10,402 bases of DNA, taken from contig JAPTVL010000274.1 of assembly GCA_028065725.1 (NCBI GenBank), positions 1 to 10,402 on the forward strand, in the 5' to 3' direction. Below the pieces are notes generated by a model. It was not told the DNA's origin, ran no database searches, and worked only from the letters and a program-made list of their open reading frames with translations. The stretch is from Betaproteobacteria bacterium. GTDB lineage: Bacteria > Pseudomonadota > Gammaproteobacteria > Burkholderiales > Rhodocyclaceae. Positions 1 through 6,698 of this stretch are shown here, one piece after another; position 1 is the first letter of the stretch, and each line of letters opens with the position of its first letter. The translations under genes were made by a program, and so were the position numbers.

Positions 1-46
1 GGCTGGTCCCGCAGGTTGCGTAGGCTGGCAACTCCGCGCACGGCTT

Positions 47-790
47 TCATGCAATTACGCGCCCGGTAATGAATTGACGGATGAAGGTGCCGCGCTCGAT
101 CTCTCACGCAGCGCCTCATACAGCTGAGCCGGCCCGAGGAGCACCTCCTTGAGCCCCTCACGCACCCGCTCAGAGCCGAGCGCCTGAGAGCTCATCGTCT
201 GGTGAGCCTCCAACGCGTCCATGATGGCCTGGAGCAGCGCGCTTTTCAGATCTGGCGAATTCGAGAACTGCTCCTTGCTGTTGCTGGACGCTTGCTGCAC
301 CAAGGTCTCGTTCTCCAGAAGCTTGCCCTTGAGCACGCCGTTCACGTAGACGAGCTGATCGTCGTCGCTCAACTCGCCCTCGAACAGCCCGTTGACCTTC
401 TCGATGATTTCATCCACAGATAGACGCGCTGCTTCTCCTGCACCGAGCCGCTGCCCGCGGCGTCGATGGGGGGAAGCTTGTAGCTGCCGTCCTGGTTCAG
501 TCCCATCGGCTGCCTGCCCCGGTTCTTCAACGTGTGATGGGTCAGAACCACCTTGCTCAGATCCACGGTGTCGCGTTCGCGGCCGAACTCCAACAGTGGG
601 ATCAAGCGCTTGTAGAACAGGAATCGCTTCTCGATTTCGGTGTTGCCGTAGTCGAAGATCTGACTGAGGAACGAGTACAGCCGCACGAACGTGCCCATGT
701 CGTTCTTGAACAGCACCAGGGCATCCAGGCTGTCCTTGGCTGCCTGCGCTGCCTTGGCGTCGCCCTGCGCTTCGGCTGTGGTCAATTGTC
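47..790 (-). pseudogene. hsdR: C-terminal remnant of type I restriction enzyme subunit R, two frameshifts
   Basis: This is the helical C-terminal domain of a type I restriction endonuclease motor subunit, the part that contacts the HsdM/HsdS methylase core. One frame (about 785 down to 417) reads LFKNDMGTFVRLYSFLSQ, IFDYGNTEIEKR, LLEFGRERDTVDLSKVVLTH and AGSGSVQEKQ, all typical of this family. Near 414-420 the homology moves to another frame (DEIIEKVNGLFEGEL, LVQQASSNSKEQF, SPDLKSALLQAIMDA). Near 95-106 it moves again, ending ERGTFIRQFITGRVIA with a TGA at 47-49, the usual HsdR C-terminus. The N-terminal PD-(D/E)xK nuclease and DEAD-box motor domains are absent, and no hsdM or hsdS is in the window. 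Homology stops around 785-795, where the neighbouring ORF ends. The shifts could be genuine decay or sequencing errors, but the missing 5' part makes it a remnant either way. Confidence 0.9.
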
Positions 791-1669
791 CCCCGAACCA
801 GGCCTTCCAACACGACTCACAGGGCGATCACCTTTGAATTTTATCTCGCCTGTCGTCTCGTGACGTATGAATCGCTCCTCTTTGTCGCGCTCGGGACTCG
901 GAAGCTCCTTCATTTGCTCGAGAAGGTACTGCGTATTCTGCGCGATGCCCATGGTATTTTTTAGAATCGTAGATTTCACATAATCATAAATTTCGTCTTC
1001 ATTTTCAATTTTTGTTTTTCTCACCAGCCTCAGGAAATTTTCAAGATCCTTAGCTTGAGCCTTCGATGCGTCGTGCAAGATTTCGAACTCGTCCCTTAGC
1101 AAGGTCCGCGTGCGATCGTAGGCATCGAGCGCAGCCAGCTGCGAAATTCCCCCCGTCCTTCGATCTACGCTGATACTACGAAGCTCGTGGTTTTTACCAT
1201 TAACGGTTAGGTGTTCTACGATACCCTTTATTGCACGTCGAAGGACGTCGTTGTCGGCAACCAAGCCGTCAATATTTCGCATCGATTTCTGGTGGATAAG
1301 TAAATTCGACGCATGCAATTTAGCATTTCGCACCATGCCATCCATTGCAAATGCGACCGTTCTTAGTCGGGCATATTCAATATTAACAACGTTAAATGCT
1401 TCTGCTGCTGCCATACGACCTGAATTCGCTTTTGTCTCAGCCGCCAGTTTTTTAAACGCCTGCGCCGTCACAGCACTATTCGTTTTTGAGAGGCCAGGGG
1501 CAGCAACAGGCTTCGCTACCGCAGGGCAACCATCGCCTGGGAGCCAAGTAGTGATCGGCGGATAATCTTTCCCATTTTCCCAAAGATGCTTTGCAACCTC
1601 TCTCGCAAGGTGAGCGATCATGCCGCTCGCTGCCTTGAGTGTGGCCCAAGCCGTCGAATACCACGCCAT
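782..1669 (-). CDS. Hypothetical helical protein, 295 aa, partner of adjacent GTPase?
   Basis: I do not recognise this protein. The ATG at 1669 is chosen because AAGGAG lies six bases upstream; a longer frame starting at 1714 lacks such a site. The N-terminus (MAWYSTAWATLKAASGMIAH) could form an amphipathic helix. Most of the rest looks alpha-helical and charged, with coiled-coil-like runs around residues 75-140 and 190-285. No transmembrane segment, cysteine cluster or catalytic motif is evident. The gene is AT-richer than the DNA around it, as is the DUF697-type GTPase gene upstream on the same strand, so the two may have arrived together and been separated by an IS fragment. The stop (TGA, 782-784) lies at the junction with the hsdR remnant, so the last 10-15 residues may come from hsdR-derived DNA and may not be the native end. 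It could be a GTPase effector or cargo, which is inference from position only. Confidence 0.65.
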   Translation of the reverse strand: MAWYSTAWATLKAASGMIAHLAREVAKHLWENGKDYPPITTWLPGDGCPAVAKPVAAPGLSKTNSAVTAQAFKKLAAETKANSGRMAAAEAFNVVNIEYARLRTVAFAMDGMVRNAKLHASNLLIHQKSMRNIDGLVADNDVLRRAIKGIVEHLTVNGKNHELRSISVDRRTGGISQLAALDAYDRTRTLLRDEFEILHDASKAQAKDLENFLRLVRKTKIENEDEIYDYVKSTILKNTMGIAQNTQYLLEQMKELPSPERDKEERFIRHETTGEIKFKGDRPVSRVGRPGSGDN

Positions 1670-1740
1670 CGTCAACTCCTTTCCGCGATTACGCAAAAAA
1701 CCAGAATGCCGCACGAGAACTCAAGCTCAAATGCCTGACT

Positions 1741-2124
1741 CTATCCACTAGTTCCACGAATTTTCTGCTGGTGCCGGCAGCGATTCTTGCTGAACACCGA
1801 GTGGTTCCACACCGTGTCCTCGATCGACAGGCCCACGAACCAGCGAAACAACAAGTTGTAGGAGATCTGCTCGACGAGCTGGCGCTCGCTGCGCACGCTG
1901 TACAGCACCTGCAGCAGCATCGCGCGCATGATCTTCTCCGGCGCGATGCTCGGGCGCACGCCCTTGACGTCGTCCTCGTACATCGCCGAGAACTTCGCGT
2001 CCATCTTGTCCAGCGCCTCGTTGAGCCACTTGCAGATCGGGCGCAGCGGGTGGGTCTGAGGAACAAACTCCCCCAGCTTCACCGTGCTGAACAACGCCTC
2101 GTTGTACGCGTCCGCTCCTCGCAT
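1741..2124 (-). pseudogene. IS5-family transposase, N-terminal fragment (DUF772-type)
   Basis: The frame from the ATG at 2124 encodes about 115 residues typical of the N-terminal DNA-binding domain of IS5-family transposases (DUF772 type). Recognisable blocks are MRGADAYNEALFSTVKLGEF, SIAPEKIMRAMLLQVLYSVR, SERQLVEQISYNLLFRWFVG and LSIEDTVWNHSVFSKNR. After SKNR (about 1780) family similarity ends and 12 unrelated residues run to a TAG at 1741-1743. The DDE catalytic domain is missing, so the fragment cannot transpose by itself. It sits between the DUF697 GTPase gene and the 295-residue gene, all on the minus strand, and is GC-richer than both. I could not identify convincing terminal inverted repeats or a target duplication, so the outer limits of the element are unknown. 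Confidence 0.88.
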
Positions 2125-2263
2125 CTTTCGCCTCTCACCGTTGGTCGTCGCTGCTCGACATCCTCGTCGATCACGGCGCGGCACGCCAGTATCTCAACGG
2201 TCTGCTAAGCCACGCCGCAAGGCGGCATCGGCTCGACCGAATCGTTAACCCAATGCGGCGTGT
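2125..2263. other. Short intergenic stretch upstream of the IS5 fragment
   Basis: This stretch lies between the GTPase stop codon (2264-2266) and the transposase start. It probably contains the left end of the IS and the 3' flank of the GTPase gene. A small hairpin, gccgc-aag-gcggc, lies at 2214-2226 but has no T-run on either strand, so it is a poor terminator candidate. A plus-strand frame across it looks faintly protein-like (ARQYLNGLLSHAARR) but has no clear family and no start. Confidence 0.4.
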
Positions 2264-3337
2264 TCAGTGCTTGCGCATCTTGTTCTTCAGTAGCTCTGCA
2301 ATTTCTGACGCACTTGGTGTGGCGTCTGGATTGCCTGCAAAAATCTCTGCAAGAGTCGCGATATAAGCCTCACCGAGGCCGACAGTAATTGCACTTGCGG
2401 TTGCAGCCGAAATAGCGCCGCCTGCGATTGTGCCAAGGCCGGGAAAGAGTTTCATAACATTGACAACGATCGTTCTACCTACGAAGGTCGCGCCACTTAC
2501 ACCAATGGCTGAGGAAACCAGTGTGCTGAGCGTGCCTTTGGATAGCTCAAGCCCAAAAACGGATGTAATCCCAGCAATCATTCCGATTTGAATTGGCGCG
2601 AGAATGGCGGCATCAGAGAATGGAATTGGACTTGCACCAGCGGCGGCGGCGGCAGTTGCTGCGCCAGCAACAATTTTATGCGCTTGCCCCTTTGTGTAAT
2701 TAAGATTAGCCCTCTGCGCCGCCGCGAGGGCCCGCCGCTTTCCCTCCGGAATAATCTCCGATGTAAGTTCCACAAGGCTTTCAAGGCCCATGGTTTTTAG
2801 CATGTGGCCATCATCCATTTCCTCAGGGATCGCTCGAACGCGGATCACATTTCGAGATTCTGGGAGCAGCGCTAGAACCTCGTTTTTAAAGCCGTTGTCG
2901 CTTCTGGCTTTAGTTATCACCGTAATCAGTGGAACATGCTTCGCGAGCATGTTATGCAAGTCCACTTCTGCGCTCTCAACACGTCGACCGTCTTCTTGGA
3001 TACAAAGCCACGCCGCGTGAATATGTCGATTTGAGTCTTTGTCGTTGCTCCTGTCCTTGATAACCTTTTCTAACTCGGAAAGCGTCTCTTTAAATTGAGA
3101 CATCTCCAACCCTCGCGTGTCAAATATCGTTATGGGCATCCCGTCTTTAGAAATTTCTCTTGTATTTTGTGTCACCGGACGGCCCTGGCCAGTTTCTGCT
3201 AGGTTTTGCTGAAAGACGGCGTTGATCAGCGTGCTTTTACCAACGCCAGACCGCCCGGCAATGATGATATTTATATGCCCTCGCTCGGTGGTCGCTTTTT
3301 GGATGGCCTCTCTAAGAAGGTCGTCAAGATTTTCCAT
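2264..3337 (-). CDS. Era-like P-loop GTPase with DUF697-type hydrophobic C-terminus
   Basis: This is a 357-residue GTP-binding protein. G1 (Walker A) is GRSGVGKS at residues 28-35, preceded by the strand INIIIA. Threonines at 56 and 59 could serve as G2. G3 is DTRG at 73-76. The G4 region is ITKARSD (141-147), where the usual TKxD aspartate position is taken by Arg. Residues ~220-335 are rich in Ala, Gly and Ile with several helical hydrophobic stretches, including PFSDAAILAPIQIGMI, as in DUF697/YcjF-like GTPases that associate with membranes. The ATG at 3337 is the first methionine; the upstream AGGGA is about 11 bases away, a weak ribosome site. GC is clearly lower than in the central operon. 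The next gene on the strand after the IS fragment encodes a helical protein, a plausible partner. Its cellular role is unknown; membrane-linked stress or phage defense is inference. Confidence 0.9.
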   Translation of the reverse strand: MENLDDLLREAIQKATTERGHINIIIAGRSGVGKSTLINAVFQQNLAETGQGRPVTQNTREISKDGMPITIFDTRGLEMSQFKETLSELEKVIKDRSNDKDSNRHIHAAWLCIQEDGRRVESAEVDLHNMLAKHVPLITVITKARSDNGFKNEVLALLPESRNVIRVRAIPEEMDDGHMLKTMGLESLVELTSEIIPEGKRRALAAAQRANLNYTKGQAHKIVAGAATAAAAAGASPIPFSDAAILAPIQIGMIAGITSVFGLELSKGTLSTLVSSAIGVSGATFVGRTIVVNVMKLFPGLGTIAGGAISAATASAITVGLGEAYIATLAEIFAGNPDATPSASEIAELLKNKMRKH

Positions 3338-3598
3338 AGCTTCATTTCCCTAGTTGGACCATGATCTTTCTTGTAAAGCCACAAGCCCTAACATCAGGAG
3401 CAGGAGCGCAACCACAACTGGAATTCAATCGATTTTATAACTAAGTTATTTATGTAAAAGCTCATATCTGGGCTACGTGTCTTTGCCGGACACCAGCCTA
3501 TTCACAAATATTATTCAATTCGCGGCAGCGTCGCAATCTTGCTCATCTTTACACCAGCATCAAGCGATTTCCCGATTGGCCTCCAAGAATTGGTACAT
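3338..3598. other. AT-rich intergenic region upstream of the DUF697 GTPase
   Basis: There is no coding sequence here. The part nearest the GTPase gene is AT-rich and holds the candidate minus-strand promoter and palindrome listed separately. The rest (about 3480-3598) shows no recognisable gene or RNA and runs into the inverted-repeat element at 3599. Confidence 0.6.
3434..3449 (-). promoter_or_regulatory. Candidate -10 region overlapping a 13-bp palindrome
   Basis: On the minus strand TATAAA (plus 3434-3439) lies about 95 bases upstream of the GTPase start codon. Overlapping it, plus 3437-3449 reads ATAACT-A-AGTTAT, a perfect 6+1+6 inverted repeat that could bind a dimeric repressor. No good -35 box at 17-base spacing is visible; AGCTTT is a weak choice. 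In AT-rich DNA such a palindrome can occur by chance. Confidence 0.3.
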
Positions 3599-3755
3599 GC
3601 GTGTTGGCGCCGATACCGATTTGAGCCATGCGCCGGGTTTGCAGTGAGCCGGTTAGAGCGCGACGAAATTCAAGCCTGACGCCGCGCGCAGCTCGTTTTT
3701 CATGGCCCAGCCGCCGATCGGCATGTGGCTCAAATCGGCATCGGTGCCAACATGC
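3599..3755. repeat. Small element bounded by 36-bp imperfect inverted repeats
   Basis: Bases 3599-3634 and 3720-3755 are reverse complements at 30 of 36 positions, and all six differences are transitions. The shared core includes ggctcaaatcgg and gccaaca. The arms enclose 86 bp. A minus-strand frame entered from the right arm (ATG at 3724, TAA at 3653-3655) reads MPIGGWAMKNELRAASGLNF then VAL, which could be the tail of a lost gene; I cannot assign it. The structure fits a MITE, or the two ends of an internally deleted IS. No target-site duplication is obvious. The right arm ends about 40 bp before the broken DUF445 stub, so insertion of this element may mark that break. Confidence 0.6.
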
Positions 3756-3794
3756 AGTAGGGTCTACAGTGTGCAAGGACTGCGCGCCGTAAGC

Positions 3795-3900
3795 CTGCAA
3801 TACATCCGCCTGAACGGCACCGCAGGTCGGTGGATTGGTCGGCGTGGCGCTGCACGCCCTTGCGACCATCGTCGCACCCATGCTTGCCCAGGTTCGCTGA
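3795..3900 (+). pseudogene. C-terminal stub of a DUF445 family membrane protein, frameshifted
   Basis: On the plus strand LQYIRLNGTA is followed, after skipping one base at about 3822-3825, by VGGLVGVALHALATIVAPML and AQVR, ending in TGA at 3898-3900. This matches the DUF445 (YjiN-like) C-terminal signature, in which a LQYIRxNGTxVGGLxG block leads into the final membrane helix. The DUF445 gene at the right edge of the window ends with the same block (LQYIRLNGTLVGGLIGIALH). The rest of the protein, several hundred residues, is missing 5' of about 3790. The two copies differ at many bases and lie in opposite orientations, so this is not a recent exact duplication. It ends 22 bp from the convergent stop of the 247-residue gene. 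Confidence 0.85.
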
Positions 3901-3902
3901 AC

Positions 3903-3914
3903 CGCCGCGCGGCG
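3903..3914. terminator. GC palindrome between convergent gene ends
   Basis: The 12 bases CGCCGCGCGGCG form a perfect palindrome between the plus-strand DUF445 stub (stop 3898-3900) and the minus-strand coiled-coil gene (stop 3923-3925). Its position suits a bidirectional terminator. There is no clear T-run on either side, so function is uncertain. Confidence 0.35.
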
Positions 3915-3922
3915 AGGGTTGT

Positions 3923-4666
3923 TCACGCGAGCAGGTGCGCGGCCACCAGCGCCAGTCCGGTCAGGCTCAGCACGGCCAATGCAAACGTTCCAGCCAGCAG
4001 GAATTTCAACGGACGCACCGAGGCACGCAGGCTGTGCTCGAATTGCGCTGTCAAACCGCGTTGCGCCTCTTCCTGGCGGCTACGCCATTCCGCCTGAAAC
4101 TGCTCTTCGGCTCGACGCGCAGAGTCCGACTGCGCAACACTGTGCTCCAGGCGCGCGAGACGTTGCTCGGCGGCCGCCTCGAAGCCCCCGAGCCGATCGA
4201 CCACCTGCTGTTGCAGCACCTCGCCGCGCTCCAGAAGCACTGTGCGTAGTTGCAGCACTGCCGCCTCGAGCCTGTCATCCCCCTGCACGGCACGGGCCTC
4301 GAGTCCGCGCGCCGTACCCTGCAGCTGCTTCTCGAGGTCTTGGGCGAGCTGCGCGCGCAAGGCGTCGAGCGCGGCGGCGCGCGATCGAGCCTGTTCGGCG
4401 AAACCGTCGCGCATCGACACACGCAGCGGCTCGTCGATGGCAGCCAGGACCTGCCTGGGCAGGTCGCTCGCGAGGTCTTCATGGTGGCCCTGCAACGCGA
4501 CCATGTCGTCGTCGCGGATCTTGTCCACCTGGGTGGACACAACATCCAGACCGTGCTCCAGCGCCGTCAGGCTCTCACGCAACGGACGCAGTGGCTCAGT
4601 CAGCACCCTGACGAGCAAGGAGGTGAGTTCCTGCTCATGTTCCGCGATGGCTTGATTGTCGCGCAT
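3923..4666 (-). CDS. Coiled-coil protein with C-terminal membrane anchor, third gene of the GTPase operon
   Basis: This 247-residue protein is not one I recognise by family. Residues ~1-215 are almost entirely helical, charged and rich in Ala, Leu, Gln, Glu and Arg with heptad-like spacing, for example LDALRAQLAQDLEKQLQG at ~100-117 and LLERGEVLQQQVVDRL at ~144-159. Residues ~221-246 (FLLAGTFALAVLSLTGLALV) form one transmembrane helix with only a few residues after it, so the protein is probably tail-anchored with its coiled coil in the cytoplasm. The start at 4666 has GGGAG about seven bases upstream. The gene begins 52 bp after the stop of the 659-residue GTPase gene on the same strand with no promoter-like break, so it is most likely co-transcribed. 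A role as membrane receptor or scaffold for the two GTPases is inferred from architecture and position. Confidence 0.88.
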   Translation of the reverse strand: MRDNQAIAEHEQELTSLLVRVLTEPLRPLRESLTALEHGLDVVSTQVDKIRDDDMVALQGHHEDLASDLPRQVLAAIDEPLRVSMRDGFAEQARSRAAALDALRAQLAQDLEKQLQGTARGLEARAVQGDDRLEAAVLQLRTVLLERGEVLQQQVVDRLGGFEAAAEQRLARLEHSVAQSDSARRAEEQFQAEWRSRQEEAQRGLTAQFEHSLRASVRPLKFLLAGTFALAVLSLTGLALVAAHLLA

Positions 4667-4718
4667 GTCCGCTCCCGGTTATCGGTCATCCGCACGGATA
4701 TCGGTCGATACCGCCAGG

Positions 4719-6698
4719 CTACGCATCGCCCGATACCCGCGCCAGCGCGTGGCGTGCGTCGATGCGCTGCACGGCGCCGAGCAGATCGACGAAACGCACG
4801 GCGGCCTCGCCGCGACGCATCACCAGCTTGCGCTGTCGCTTGAGCTCCGCGAGATAGCTCGCTTCCAGCAGGGCGTTGAAGCGCCGGCTCTCGTCGAGAT
4901 CCCTGTCCATACGTCGGCAGAACTCCAGCCTTTCGATCTGCAGGGCGCGGACCGTCTGTCTTGCCCGGCTCACGGCGGCGCTCGATCTGCGCGCATCGTC
5001 GCGCCATTGCGCAAGCTCGCCTCGCCCGGCCTCATGCTCGCGTATGAGTCGGGCCACCTCTTGCCTAGCCGCCTTGCGCCACCAGCGGCGCGCTGCGCTC
5101 AGAAGCCTTCGTTCGGCCAGATCCACGCACGCATGCAGGCGTTCGCCGTCGGCGCGGTACCGACTGTTAGGTCCGGTGGAGAGGTAGCTGTCCAACCACC
5201 AATAGCTGTCCTTGAGGTGCCGGCGGAAAGGCTCGAACACCTCGTCCAGGATGGCCTCGATCTCGGCAGTGGGATCGTCTACCTCGAGCGCTTCCCAGAA
5301 ACGCCTCCGCCCCAAGCATGCCTCGTGGTCCGAGGACCCACCCGCCGCGCCGCCATCTGCCGAGCAGGGTCGACTCGCCAGCCCACGCCGCCGCAGGTCA
5401 TGTCTGGCGTCGATGATCATCGACTGATACCCTGACACGCGTTTCTTGGCGTCACCCAACGTGGTCTGTCCCGGCAGCTGCAGGTGCTCGGCCAGATCCG
5501 CGGCCAGATACTCCTTGGACAGGCGCTGGAGGGTGAGCTTTTGCCTGGCAAGCTTCTGTAGTTTCCTGCGAATGACATCGCGACGCGTTGCATGTTCGCC
5601 GAGCAGCCGGTTGAACTTCAGTTGCGATGCTCGCAACGCCTGGTCGAACTCTTCCAGGCGTCGTTGCTTCACGTGCGCGACGACCTCATGGGCGAGAACA
5701 GCCCCCTTCAGCCGCGCCAGTGGGGTGGTGGACTCGCGGATATCGGCAAGTAGTTGCTCCCTGAGCGCTTCGATCAGGGGCGAGACCCGCGCGTGCAGAT
5801 CGGGGTTCCGATTCGCCTCATCATCCCATGAGCGTCCGAATTCCAACGGGAAGAATCGCTGCGGCTGCCGGGCCACAGCTGTCAACGGGTTGTCGATTTC
5901 GATCTGTGCGATGAGGTGCTCGCGCAGCGCCTGCACCTGCAACGGATGCGGCTGCTCGCCGATGAACTCCCGCGCGGACTTGGGAGTGAACGAGTAGGTC
6001 GTGACAATGCGAAAGCGACTCGGCACGCTTTGCCAATCCTCAATTCCCGGCAACGTCAGAGCCCCGGGCTTCAAGAAACCGAGACCGTCACTGCGCCCGA
6101 CCAGCAGGATCAGATCGGCCAGCGGAACGTAGCGTCGCGCCATCTCCTGTACGTGGGACGCCTCCGAGGCATGCTGCGGAGCATCGCCCGGAAGGTCGAG
6201 GATGCGCACCCGCAGATCACGATCCGTAGCGAAGCAATCCCGAGGGACGGACACCACGCACGGCTGGTCCACGACCAGGCGATGCGCCTCCATGGAAAGT
6301 CGCAGATCGGCAAGCGCGCGGATCATCTGCTCGTCGCGGGTGAACCACTGCCTGTCCCCCTGCACGCGCAAGCCCCAGCGATCGTCCGGCGAGCGCTCAT
6401 ATTCGAGCGCGGTGGGCGTGGCCGAGCGCCCTTCCGCGCGCCCACCGCGCAAGACCGTCGACACCCGCGGCATGGCCGACGGCGCGACCCCCATCAGATC
6501 GGTCACCAGCGTCGTCTTGCCCACCTGCGTCGTGCCGAACACCACGACGTAGGCATCGGCATGGTTCTTCCGGTGCAGCAGGCGCTCACGAATCTCGGCA
6601 CTCAGCGAATCCATGAACGCGTCATAGACCCTAAACGCCCAGGCGTGGCGCTGCTCGTGATGCGCGAGCCACCGGGACTCGATACCCGTCGAGCTCAC
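4719..6698 (-). CDS. Large P-loop GTPase, dynamin-like candidate (659 aa), second gene of operon
   Basis: The N-terminal GTPase domain shows G1 GTTQVGKT (55-62) after the strand AYVVVF, a switch-I-like SATPT (92-96) and G3 DLPG (168-171) after VRILDL. The G4 position, strand FRIVTTYSFT (229-238), has no [T/N]KxD. From ~325 to the end the protein is a long charged helical region with coiled-coil character (for example KFNRLLGEHATRRDVIRRKL at 361-380), as in the stalks of dynamin-like proteins. A Gly/Ser/Ala-rich linker lies at ~445-457 and an aromatic patch SYWWLDSYL at 498-506. No transmembrane helix is seen. Translation starts at GTG 6696-6698, whose GTGA overlaps the TGA of the upstream GTPase by 4 nt, pointing to translational coupling and a fixed stoichiometry. 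Dynamin-like assignment rests on size, architecture and pairing; a generic large AAA-unrelated P-loop NTPase is the alternative. Confidence 0.9.
   Translation of the reverse strand: MSSTGIESRWLAHHEQRHAWAFRVYDAFMDSLSAEIRERLLHRKNHADAYVVVFGTTQVGKTTLVTDLMGVAPSAMPRVSTVLRGGRAEGRSATPTALEYERSPDDRWGLRVQGDRQWFTRDEQMIRALADLRLSMEAHRLVVDQPCVVSVPRDCFATDRDLRVRILDLPGDAPQHASEASHVQEMARRYVPLADLILLVGRSDGLGFLKPGALTLPGIEDWQSVPSRFRIVTTYSFTPKSAREFIGEQPHPLQVQALREHLIAQIEIDNPLTAVARQPQRFFPLEFGRSWDDEANRNPDLHARVSPLIEALREQLLADIRESTTPLARLKGAVLAHEVVAHVKQRRLEEFDQALRASQLKFNRLLGEHATRRDVIRRKLQKLARQKLTLQRLSKEYLAADLAEHLQLPGQTTLGDAKKRVSGYQSMIIDARHDLRRRGLASRPCSADGGAAGGSSDHEACLGRRRFWEALEVDDPTAEIEAILDEVFEPFRRHLKDSYWWLDSYLSTGPNSRYRADGERLHACVDLAERRLLSAARRWWRKAARQEVARLIREHEAGRGELAQWRDDARRSSAAVSRARQTVRALQIERLEFCRRMDRDLDESRRFNALLEASYLAELKRQRKLVMRRGEAAVRFVDLLGAVQRIDARHALARVSGDA

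Noticed and set aside
1..46. Possible hairpin downstream of hsdR (GTTGC at 16-20 with GCAAC at 28-32)
   Set aside because: Five-bp arms with an 8-base loop and no T-run; likely chance.
1639..2208. Plus-strand open frame opposite the IS5 transposase fragment
   Set aside because: The minus strand carries clear transposase motifs; the plus translation is His/Arg/Leu-rich shadow.
2214..2226. Hairpin gccgc-aag-gcggc as terminator of the DUF697 GTPase gene
   Set aside because: Only a 5-bp stem and no T-run on either strand.
2130..2270. Plus-strand frame with a faintly protein-like stretch (ARQYLNGLLSHAARR)
   Set aside because: Short, no start or ribosome site, no family recognised; could be the edge of a lost gene but not supportable.
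3549..3926. Minus-strand open frame across the inverted repeat and the DUF445 stub
   Set aside because: It is antisense to the recognisable DUF445 C-terminus and runs through both repeat arms without protein-like features.
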